DNA of 11,810 bases from Acidimicrobiia bacterium (GTDB taxonomy: Bacteria > Actinomycetota > Acidimicrobiia > Spongiisociales > ZC4RG35): NCBI GenBank assembly GCA_003230435.1, contig QIDW01000133.1, positions 1-11,810 of the forward strand. Direction: 5' to 3'. Position numbers and translations under genes: made by a program. Shown here in pieces: positions 6,008 through 11,810 of this stretch. Under the pieces are notes generated by a model. The model made no database searches. It had not been told where the DNA came from and worked only from the letters and a program-made list of their open reading frames with translations. The first letter of the stretch is position 1. Each line of letters opens with the position of its first letter.

Positions 6008-6636
6008 GTGGATTTCCACCGCACGTTCGACTGCTCTGATGCGGCGGTACTTGGGAGAGATGCGTTGTCCCTACGCTGCTCGTAGGCCTCGATGTCGGAG
6101 ACATACTCGAGAGTCATCGAAATGTCGTCGAGGCCACGAAGAAGGCGATACTTGCGAAAGGGGTCGATCACGAAACTTCGTTTCCAGGAGTTGCCAACGA
6201 CCTGCAGAGTCTGCGTCGGCAGGTCAACCACGATCTCGGTCTGAGGAGCCTTCTGGACGAGATCCATCAGATGGTCGATGTCCTCCCCGGGAAGCTCGAC
6301 CGTGAGCATGCCACTCTGCAAACAGTTGCTCTTGAAGATATCCGCGAAACTCACGCCAACCAGCACTTCGATCCCCAGGCCGTCAAGCGCCCAAACGGCG
6401 TGCTCCCGGCTTGACCCGGATCCAAAATTGGAGCGGGTCAACATGATCGAGGCTCCTGCGTAAGCAGGATCATTGAGTGCGAATTCGGGGTCGCGACGCC
6501 ACGACTCGAAGGCGAAAGGCCCATAGCCGTCGCGTTCGATTCGCTTGAGATGTCGCGCCGGGATGATCTGGTCGGTGTCGACGTTCTCACGATCAATCGG
6601 GACTGCTCGACCGCTGATCGTGGAGACCTGTCTCAA
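6001..6636 (-). CDS. leuD: 3-isopropylmalate dehydratase small subunit
   Basis: With LeuC it forms isopropylmalate isomerase, which converts 2-isopropylmalate to 3-isopropylmalate in leucine synthesis. Visible family features are GRAVPIDRENVDTDQIIPARHLKRI near the N-terminus, the swivelling-domain loop NFGSGSSREHAVWAL, GVSFADIFKSNCLQSGML, and the C-terminal YRLLRGLDDISMTL. At 211 residues it is slightly long, because a polar tail of about 20 residues follows the usual end near AYEQR. The TTG start (6636-6634) is supported by its overlap with the leuC stop (TTGA) and by AGGGAG about 8 nt upstream. Its 3' end overlaps the acyltransferase gene on the other strand by 7 bp, so no terminator separates them. 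Confidence 0.97.
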   Translation of the reverse strand: MRQVSTISGRAVPIDRENVDTDQIIPARHLKRIERDGYGPFAFESWRRDPEFALNDPAYAGASIMLTRSNFGSGSSREHAVWALDGLGIEVLVGVSFADIFKSNCLQSGMLTVELPGEDIDHLMDLVQKAPQTEIVVDLPTQTLQVVGNSWKRSFVIDPFRKYRLLRGLDDISMTLEYVSDIEAYEQRRDNASLPSTAASEQSNVRWKSTY

Positions 6637-8102
6637 GTGATCAGCTCCCTGACATCGACGAAATGGCCCGCAACGGCCGCCGCTGCCGCCATTTCTGGGC
6701 TGACGAGATGTGTGCGGCCCCCCGGGCCCTGTCGTCCCTCGAAGTTCCTATTTGATGTCGAGGCGCTTCTCTCTCCCGGAGCCAGTACGTCAGGGTTCAT
6801 ACCCAGGCACATCGAACAGCCGGCGTCCCGCCATTCGAAGCCGGCGGCAACAAAGATGGCTGCCAGTCCCTCCTCCTCGGCCTGGTGTTTCACCAGCCCG
6901 GAGCCTGGGACGACCATTGCAGTCACGCCCTGGGCCACATGTTTGCCCTTGACAACAGCGGCGGCTGCACGCATGTCCTCGATCCGGCCGTTGGTGCAGG
7001 ACCCAAGAAACACGCGATCGATCGGGATCTCACGGATCGGAGTCCCCGGAGTCAGGTCCATGTAGGCCAGGGCCCGCTCGGTGCTCTCCCGTTCTGGCAT
7101 TGCGAAGTCTTGGGGATCGGGTATGCGTCCGTCGACTGTGACGCTCTGTGCCGGGTTGGTGCCCCAGGTCACGAATGGTCGTATCTGGGATCCATCCAAT
7201 GAGGCCTCTCGATCGAACTGGGCATCGTCATCGGTACTGAGTTGAGACCATCGTTCGACAGAGGACTCCCAGATGTCTTCGTGAGGCGCGTGAGGGCGAC
7301 CCCGCACGTACTCAAAGGTTTTCTCGTCTGGAGCGACTAGCCCGGCGCGGGCTCCCGCTTCAATCGACATATTGCAAACCGTCATCCGTCCCTCCATCGA
7401 GAGCTCACGAATGACTTTGCCGCGGTATTCGATCACATGACCTCTGCCTCCGCTGACCCCGATCTCATTGATGATGGCGAGGATCACATCCTTTGCCGTC
7501 ACTCCGGGACCAAGTTCTCCAGTGACCTCGACTGACATTGTGTTGGGCCGTGCCTGCCGCAATGTCTGTGTCGCAAGCACATGTTCAACCTCAGACGTCC
7601 CGATGCCAAAGGCAAGCGCCCCGAACGCCCCGTGAGTCGAGGTGTGGCTGTCACCGCACACGATCGTCATTCCTGGCTGGGTGAACCCCTGTTCCGGCCC
7701 GATGATGTGCACGATTCCCTGACGGGCGTCGAAGATGTCGAACAGGGTGATGCCGAACTCCTCGGCATTTTTCTGCATCACATCGATTTGCTTCGCCGAC
7801 AGCGGGTCGGGGTTGGGCTGGTCGCGTCCAACGGTGGGCACGTTGTGGTCGACCGTGGCGAGCGTGAGGTCGGGCCTTCTCACCGGTCGTTCTCCGCGGC
7901 GGAGGCCTTCGAAAGCCTGCGGCGATGTCACTTCATGGACGAGGTGAAGGTCGATGTACAACAAGTCCTGTCGCTCACCTGCCACGTTGTCAACGTCCAA
8001 AACGCCGCTCTCCGTCAGTGCGTCACGTCTGGCAGCTTCCTGGAGCGGGCTGTCAATGGTGTGCGCTTCCCAGATTTTCTCGAACAGCGTCTTGGGGGTC
8101 AC
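6633..8102 (-). CDS. leuC: 3-isopropylmalate dehydratase large subunit
   Basis: This is the aconitase-family catalytic subunit. The [4Fe-4S] ligands are Cys369 (GSCTNGR), Cys429 and Cys432 (GCSMCLGMNPD). DHNVPT (85-90) and GDSHTSTHGAFG (150-161) are the other family signatures. At 489 residues it is near or slightly above the usual 465-475. The excess lies at the N-terminus, where about 20 extra residues (roughly 16-45, SPLQEAARRDALTESG and on) sit between the usual start and LLYIDLHLVHEVTS. The start is GTG (8102-8100), overlapping the leuB stop as GTGA. The stop overlaps leuD, so the two subunits are coupled, as expected for a heterodimer. Confidence 0.97.
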   Translation of the reverse strand: MTPKTLFEKIWEAHTIDSPLQEAARRDALTESGVLDVDNVAGERQDLLYIDLHLVHEVTSPQAFEGLRRGERPVRRPDLTLATVDHNVPTVGRDQPNPDPLSAKQIDVMQKNAEEFGITLFDIFDARQGIVHIIGPEQGFTQPGMTIVCGDSHTSTHGAFGALAFGIGTSEVEHVLATQTLRQARPNTMSVEVTGELGPGVTAKDVILAIINEIGVSGGRGHVIEYRGKVIRELSMEGRMTVCNMSIEAGARAGLVAPDEKTFEYVRGRPHAPHEDIWESSVERWSQLSTDDDAQFDREASLDGSQIRPFVTWGTNPAQSVTVDGRIPDPQDFAMPERESTERALAYMDLTPGTPIREIPIDRVFLGSCTNGRIEDMRAAAAVVKGKHVAQGVTAMVVPGSGLVKHQAEEEGLAAIFVAAGFEWRDAGCSMCLGMNPDVLAPGERSASTSNRNFEGRQGPGGRTHLVSPEMAAAAAVAGHFVDVRELIT

Positions 8103-9178
8103 TGGGACATCTCTGCAGATCGACTGGCCGAGACGAGTTCGGCTACGCGATTTCCGACATCCGATGTCGACGCCCCCATCTGACCGGCCTGAAGAGAGGG
8201 GAGTGATCCTGCGATCTGCCCGACGGCGCTCTCGACAGCCTCGCCGGCGTCTGTCTCGCCGAGCACTACGAGCATCATCGCCACAGATCCAATGGCTGCC
8301 AGGGGATTGATCTGCCCGGTCCCTTCAAATCCTGGGGCTGTTCCACCAATGGGCTCGAACATAGAGACACCTTCAGGGTTCATGTTCGCTCCGGCAGCGA
8401 TGCCCAGCCCACCTTGTATCGCCGCGCCGAGATCGGTGATGATGTCTCCGAACATGTTGTCGGTGACGATGACGTCGAACCGCCCTGGGTCCTCGACCAT
8501 CCACAGACAGGCCGCATCGACGTGTGCGTAGTGGGTGTCGATATCGGGATAGTCGGCCGCCACCTCATCGAAGACTCTTGCCCATAGATCCCACGAGTAG
8601 GTCATGACGTTGGTCTTGCCGCACAAGGTGAGCTGTCGCCTTGGGCGGTTCGCGGCAAACTCGAACGCGAATCGAACACATCGCTCAACAGCGAAGCGGG
8701 TGTTGACCGACTCCTGAACAGCCACTTCGAAAGGTGAGCCCTTGGCTGTGAAGCTGCCTTTGCCTGCGTAGAGCCCTTCGCTGTTCTCTCTGACAACGAC
8801 AAAGTCGACATCCTGTGGCCTCACATCTGCGAGGGGGCTTCTGACACCAGGGTGAAGATTGATAGGGCGCAAATTGATGTACTGATCCAGCTCACGTCGT
8901 ATCCGGATGATGATGTCCTGTTCCAGGACTCCCGGCGGCACATCGGGGTGTCCTACGGCTCCAAACAGGATTGCGTCTGACCGTTTGAATCCGTCGAGAT
9001 CGGGACCGGTGAGAGTCTCTCCAGTGCGGAGGTACCTCTCGCCCCCGAGGTCGCAAGTCGTGGTTTCGAACTCGAAACCGAAGGCGTCGCCAGCCGCTTC
9101 AAGGACCTTGACCGCCTCGGCTACCACTTCGGGCCCGGTCCCGTCGCCGGGCACCACAGCAATGCGGTGGGCGGTCAT
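8099..9178 (-). CDS. leuB: 3-isopropylmalate dehydrogenase (isocitrate/isopropylmalate dehydrogenase family)
   Basis: This 359-residue NAD-dependent oxidative decarboxylase would turn 3-isopropylmalate into the precursor of 2-oxoisocaproate. Motifs: PGDGTGPEVV (9-18), FGAVGHPDVPPG, YINLRPI, RENSEGLYAG, KTNVM, and the metal and catalytic loop VTDNMFGDIITDLGAA. The cofactor loop reads EPIGGTAPGFEGTGQINPLAA where most LeuB have EPVHGSAPDIAGKG.ANP, so this is a divergent branch. The leuC/leuD context supports leucine synthesis, but sister enzymes (tartrate, homoisocitrate or isocitrate dehydrogenase) share the fold. ATG overlaps the stop of the preceding small ORF (ATGA). The nearest purine-rich site, AAGGAG, is 16 nt away, so translation probably relies on coupling. 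Confidence 0.92.
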   Translation of the reverse strand: MTAHRIAVVPGDGTGPEVVAEAVKVLEAAGDAFGFEFETTTCDLGGERYLRTGETLTGPDLDGFKRSDAILFGAVGHPDVPPGVLEQDIIIRIRRELDQYINLRPINLHPGVRSPLADVRPQDVDFVVVRENSEGLYAGKGSFTAKGSPFEVAVQESVNTRFAVERCVRFAFEFAANRPRRQLTLCGKTNVMTYSWDLWARVFDEVAADYPDIDTHYAHVDAACLWMVEDPGRFDVIVTDNMFGDIITDLGAAIQGGLGIAAGANMNPEGVSMFEPIGGTAPGFEGTGQINPLAAIGSVAMMLVVLGETDAGEAVESAVGQIAGSLPSLQAGQMGASTSDVGNRVAELVSASRSAEMSQ

Positions 9179-9423
9179 CGGAAGGACTCAGCCACTCCTT
9201 GCAGAATCTCGGTTCCCGTCACGACTTCGTCGACTATGGCTCGCACCTGGATTGCGGACACTTCCCCGGTCAGGTCCGCCACTCGCTTCATTCGTGCGAA
9301 AGCATGCTCGAAAGAGCTCGAACTCAATTGGATGCCCATGTCATCGAGAGCGTGCTTGAAGGCGGCCTCTCCAGAATGTTTATCCATCACAATCGGCTGT
9401 CTTTCATCGCCGGCCTCCTCCAA
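9175..9423 (-). CDS. orphan KHSG-domain fragment of a 2-isopropylmalate synthase-like protein
   Basis: The ORF encodes 82 residues from TTG 9423, or 70 from ATG 9387. From about residue 11, IVMDKHSGEAAFKHALDDMG and the following helices (FEHAFARMKRVADLTGEVS...VRAIVDEV) resemble the linker region that follows the TIM barrel in 2-isopropylmalate or homocitrate synthases (LVLGKHSGRHAF..RL.ELG...). Both the catalytic barrel and the LeuA allosteric domain are missing, so it cannot be a synthase by itself. It is not visibly decayed: the frame is open, begins in the end of ilvN and stops in an ATGA overlap with leuB. It may be a remnant of leuA kept for coupling, or a small partner of a LeuA encoded elsewhere. 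The start is uncertain. TTG lacks a Shine-Dalgarno sequence, while GGAGGAGG (9420-9413) instead serves an ATG in another frame. Confidence 0.7.
   Translation of the reverse strand: MEEAGDERQPIVMDKHSGEAAFKHALDDMGIQLSSSSFEHAFARMKRVADLTGEVSAIQVRAIVDEVVTGTEILQGVAESFR
9387..9407 (-). other. possible six-codon minicistron between ilvN and the KHSG ORF
   Basis: ATG at 9407 overlaps the ilvN stop as ATGA and has the best Shine-Dalgarno in the area (GGAGGAGG, 6 nt before it). Its frame reads MKDSRL and stops at TGA 9389-9387, sharing one base with the in-frame ATG of the KHSG ORF (TGATG). It could be a reinitiation step, or mark a frameshift. It is too short to prove as coding. Confidence 0.25.
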
Positions 9424-9910
9424 CTAGAGACGTTGAGGCGTGTGACGCCCTCTTCATTGCCACCCGACCCGACTTGACCAGCTCAATGATTCCGTATGGC
9501 CGGACGTGTTCGAGGAACGAGGCGAGGTGTTCGGGTGTGCCCGATATCTCGAGAGTCATGGATTTTGGGCTGAGGTCAATCGTCTGGGCTGCAAACAGTG
9601 CTGCCGTATCGGCCAACTCGCCGCGGTTTGCCGGATCGCACGAGACGCGAACAAGCATCACCTCGGTCTCCAGCGTTTCGGAAGGCTCGAGCTCTTGGAC
9701 CTTGATGACATTGACCAGCTTGTGAAGCTGTTTCTTGAGTTGCTCCAATTCCGGAGCATCCACGACCAGGGTGATTCGGGACCGCCCCTCCACGGCGGTG
9801 GGCCCGACCGCGAGAGAATGGATGTTGAAGCCACGGTTGGAGAACATGGCCGAGACCCGGGCAAGGACACCAGGTTTGTCCTCAACGGTTACCGAAAGCG
9901 TGTGCTGCAT
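9404..9910 (-). CDS. ilvN: acetolactate synthase small (regulatory) subunit
   Basis: At 168 residues it has the usual length for IlvN/IlvH. The N-terminal ACT domain begins HTLSVTVEDKPGVLARVSAMFSNRGFNI, with the glycine-containing valine-binding turn, then SLAVGPTAVEGRSRITLVV. The second half has the family pattern LVRVSCDPANRGELADTAALF and GTPEHLASFLEHVRPYGIIELVKSGRVAMKR. It binds the large subunit IlvB, stimulates it and normally gives it valine feedback sensitivity. ATG (9910-9908) shares one base with the ilvB stop (TGATG) and has GGAGG 7 nt upstream. Its final codons overlap the small KHSG-domain ORF. Confidence 0.97.
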   Translation of the reverse strand: MQHTLSVTVEDKPGVLARVSAMFSNRGFNIHSLAVGPTAVEGRSRITLVVDAPELEQLKKQLHKLVNVIKVQELEPSETLETEVMLVRVSCDPANRGELADTAALFAAQTIDLSPKSMTLEISGTPEHLASFLEHVRPYGIIELVKSGRVAMKRASHASTSLVGGGRR

Positions 9911-11628
9911 CAGAGATCCTCCGGACCCATTACGACGTTGTCATTGGATCCACCCGCCGGGACCATCGGGAAGCACATTTCGTCGGGGTCAGTGACAACC
10001 TCGACGACGACAGGGCGGTCGTTGACGCTGAGGGACTTTTCTATCGCTACGTCGATCTGATCGGCGTGATCAACGCGGAGCCCAACGCAACCCATTGCCT
10101 CGGCCAGCTGTGGGTAGTCGGGGATCGTGGTGCCCAGGTTGGTCGCAGAGAGACGCCCTCCGTAGAAGAGATTCTGCCATTGCTTGACCATGCCGTACCC
10201 GCCGTTGTTGAAGACAGCGACCTTGACAGCTATGCCTTCGGTGGCGGCTGTGATCAACTCTTGGAACGTCATTTGAAAGCAGCCATCTCCATCGAGCGCG
10301 TAGACAAGGTCATCGGGTCTGGCGGCCTTCGCTCCTATCGCCGCCGGGACGGCGAATCCCATCGTTCCCAGCCCGCCGGAGTTGATCCATGTGCGTGGCC
10401 GGGAGAACCCCCAGAACTGTGATGCCCACATTTGATGCTGACCCACGCCTGAGGCGACGACTGCGTCACCATTGGTGAGAGCATGGAGGCGCTCTATGAA
10501 GTGCTGGGTCTTGATGGGCCCGTCAGGGTCCTGATCATATGAAAGCGGATGGGTCGTCTTCCACGAGTCGAGTTGGCTGAACCACTCCTGTCGTCTCGGA
10601 GCGTCAGATCCGTCTCTCAATGAAAGAACTCGATCTATCAACGCTCGGAGAACCAGCCGGGCGTCCCCGACGATGGGTATTTCGGCTTTGCGGACCTTTC
10701 CGATCTCGGCTGGGTCCACGTCTACATGGACCACCTTGGCATGGGGGGCGAAAGCGTCGACTCTGCCTGTAACGCGGTCATCAAACCGGGCACCGAGACT
10801 GACCAGCACATCGGCTTTCTGGATGGCCGTTGTAGCGGGGTATGTGCCGTGCATGCCTGGCATCCCCAACGCGAGAGGGTGGTCGTCGGGGAACGCCCCT
10901 CGTGCCATGAGGGTTGTCACCACGGGTGCATTGACAGTCACAGCGAATTCGGCCAGTTCCGGAGAGGCTCCCGCGTTGATCACTCCACCGCCTACATAGA
11001 GGACCGGCCGCTCAGCGGACTCGATGAGATCTATGGCGGCCTTGATCTGCTTGGGATGACCTTCCTTCGTCGGTTTGTACCCGGGAAGTCCCGCCAAAGA
11101 CGGCTCGGACCAATGAGTCGGTTGATTGAGCACGTCCTTGGGGATGTCGACGAGCACCGGTCCGGGCCTTCCCGTGGATGCGAGGTGGAATGCCTCGTGG
11201 ATCACGCTTGGGAGCTCATCTGCGTCGGTCAACAGATAGGAGTGTTTGGTGCAGTGCATCGCCAGGCCGGTCGTGTAGGCCTCCTGGAAGGCGTCACTGC
11301 CTATGGCTGCGGTGCTTACCTGACCCGTGATGGCAACCAGCGGAGTCGAGTCCATTTTCGCGTTCTGGAGGGGAGTGATCAGGTTGGTTGCGCCTGGCCC
11401 GGAGGTGGCCATTGCCACACCCACCCGGCCGGTCGCCATCGCGTATCCCTCGGCCATATGGCCGGCACCCTGCTCATGCCTCGCCAGAATGTGACGTATG
11501 GGACTTTCGAGCAGGGGGTCATATGCGGGGAGGATCGCCCCGCCGGGGATTCCAAAGATCATCTCCACACCCTCGTGTTCGAGGCTGCGGAGAAGTGAAT
11601 TGGATCCTGTGAATGGCTGCTGTGTCAT
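9910..11628 (-). CDS. ilvB: acetolactate (acetohydroxyacid) synthase large subunit
   Basis: A 572-residue thiamine-diphosphate enzyme that joins two pyruvates, or pyruvate and 2-oxobutyrate, as the first common step of valine, leucine and isoleucine synthesis. Visible features are FGIPGGAILPAYD (25-37), the catalytic Glu52 in ARHEQGAGHMAEGYA, the FAD-domain stretch SLGARFDDRVTG (278-289), GTMGFAVPAAIGA, and the ThDP/Mg motif GDGCFQ (447-452) to NNGGYG (474-479). The ATG at 11628 is the only plausible start before the conserved region. Its only Shine-Dalgarno-like sequence, GGAGGG, lies 15 nt upstream inside the 3' arm of the terminator stem, so terminator formation would also hide it. It is the first gene of the ilvBN-leuBCD unit. 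Confidence 0.98.
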   Translation of the reverse strand: MTQQPFTGSNSLLRSLEHEGVEMIFGIPGGAILPAYDPLLESPIRHILARHEQGAGHMAEGYAMATGRVGVAMATSGPGATNLITPLQNAKMDSTPLVAITGQVSTAAIGSDAFQEAYTTGLAMHCTKHSYLLTDADELPSVIHEAFHLASTGRPGPVLVDIPKDVLNQPTHWSEPSLAGLPGYKPTKEGHPKQIKAAIDLIESAERPVLYVGGGVINAGASPELAEFAVTVNAPVVTTLMARGAFPDDHPLALGMPGMHGTYPATTAIQKADVLVSLGARFDDRVTGRVDAFAPHAKVVHVDVDPAEIGKVRKAEIPIVGDARLVLRALIDRVLSLRDGSDAPRRQEWFSQLDSWKTTHPLSYDQDPDGPIKTQHFIERLHALTNGDAVVASGVGQHQMWASQFWGFSRPRTWINSGGLGTMGFAVPAAIGAKAARPDDLVYALDGDGCFQMTFQELITAATEGIAVKVAVFNNGGYGMVKQWQNLFYGGRLSATNLGTTIPDYPQLAEAMGCVGLRVDHADQIDVAIEKSLSVNDRPVVVEVVTDPDEMCFPMVPAGGSNDNVVMGPEDL

Positions 11629-11637
11629 TTGAGTAAC

Positions 11638-11661
11638 AAAAAACCCTCCAAGTGGAGGGTT
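11638..11661 (-). terminator. intrinsic terminator (attenuator) in front of ilvB
   Basis: On the minus strand, arms AACCCTCC and GGAGGGTT enclose loop ACTT. A run of six T follows GGAGGG. It ends only about 10 nt before the ilvB start, so it must be bypassed for ilvB to be transcribed. That places it as an attenuator and not as the end of another gene. Confidence 0.85.
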
Positions 11662-11663
11662 GG

Positions 11664-11687
11664 GCGCACGCAGAAAGCTGCGCGCGC
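11664..11687 (-). promoter_or_regulatory. leader hairpin between the leader stop codon and the terminator
   Basis: Ten-base arms GCGCGCGCAG and CTGCGTGCGC (one G-U pair) enclose loop CTTT. The 5' arm begins with the last base of the leader TAG. It is separate from the terminator stem two bases downstream. I could not find a clear antiterminator pairing by eye. Confidence 0.55.
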
Positions 11688-11734
11688 TATTGGATGAGAA
11701 GTACGTCGACGAAGGACGTTTGGCTGCTGTACAT
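11687..11734 (-). CDS. ilvB operon leader peptide, 15 aa
   Basis: ATG at 11734-11732 opens a 15-codon ORF encoding MYSSQTSFVDVLLIQ, ending in TAG at 11689-11687. Five of the residues in VDVLLI are Val, Leu or Ile, the three end products of the operon, placed near the end of the peptide and just before a hairpin plus terminator. This is the arrangement of ilv leader peptides that sense branched-chain aminoacyl-tRNA by ribosome stalling. There is no Shine-Dalgarno sequence. With the promoter at 11776-11747 the mRNA would begin about 6 nt before the ATG, so translation is nearly leaderless, which actinobacteria do commonly. Attenuation of ilv operons is known in other actinobacteria. Confidence 0.8.
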   Translation of the reverse strand: MYSSQTSFVDVLLIQ

Positions 11735-11746
11735 GATGTGACGGGA

Positions 11747-11776
11747 AGTATGTACCGGTGGCTAGGCGCCTGTCAA
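11747..11776 (-). promoter_or_regulatory. promoter of the ilvB operon leader
   Basis: The minus strand has a perfect -35 TTGACA (11776-11771), an 18-nt spacer, and -10 CATACT (11752-11747, four of six matches). The predicted start is near 11740, six bases before the leader ATG. No operator-like repeat is obvious over it. Confidence 0.6.
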
Positions 11777-11810
11777 GGTCTGACGGCTTTAGGTATTGCG
11801 TGTGCACAGG

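Noticed and set aside
7581..8183. Plus-strand ORF of 200 codons opposite leuC
   Set aside because: It is antisense to conserved leuC and leuB ends and shows no recognisable features.
10726..11598. Plus-strand ORF of 290 codons opposite ilvB
   Set aside because: It is antisense to well-conserved ilvB, has Cys/His/Gly-rich composition and matches no family.
11629..11740. T-box riboswitch upstream of ilvB
   Set aside because: The leader is too short, and neither a T-box sequence nor a specifier stem is seen. A leader peptide with Val/Leu/Ile codons explains the region.

Overview
The window looks like a chromosomal stretch of an actinobacterium, perhaps class Acidimicrobiia. This is inferred from a moderately high G+C content, S-layer-homology repeats of the Cys-containing type (GC...CP), GTG/TTG starts with 1-4 nt gene overlaps, and several -10-like boxes set very close to start codons, as in leaderless transcripts. 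It is mostly core metabolism. No RNA gene, mobile element, CRISPR array or phage gene was seen.

Left part (1-1466): the 3' end of a secreted or surface protein with two S-layer-homology repeats, a four-helix membrane protein, and two small minus-strand genes (a hypothetical protein and a two-helix membrane protein).

Aromatic block (1481-3709): a short leader ORF whose end reads RFFGFVYFGA precedes a 682-residue protein that joins chorismate mutase, prephenate dehydratase, a Phe-type ACT domain and a DAHP synthase. One polypeptide thus carries the entry step of the shikimate pathway and the two steps that commit chorismate to phenylalanine. The catalytic residues of the outer two domains can be placed by exact spacing. 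The leader suggests control by Phe/Tyr supply at the expression level, and the ACT domain suggests control at the enzyme level.

Lipid block (3760-6007): an NTF2/SnoaL-like protein, a patatin-like phospholipase and a PlsC-like acyltransferase, joined by GTGA and ATGA overlaps. This is the pairing expected of a deacylation-reacylation unit for membrane phospholipids. Its last gene overlaps leuD tail to tail by 7 bp.

Branched-chain block (11810 down to 6001, minus strand): a promoter with a perfect TTGACA, a 15-residue leader peptide MYSSQTSFVDVLLIQ, a strong hairpin, and an intrinsic terminator lying just before ilvB. Then follow ilvB, ilvN, an orphan fragment matching the KHSG linker region of 2-isopropylmalate synthase, leuB, leuC and leuD, every junction overlapping by 1-20 nt. 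Together these encode acetohydroxyacid synthase and the last steps of leucine synthesis. ilvC, ilvD and a full leuA are not in the window.

The best points for follow-up are the two leader peptides of similar build in front of the two amino-acid units, the CM-PDT-ACT-DAHPS fusion, and the orphan KHSG-domain ORF held between ilvN and leuB.
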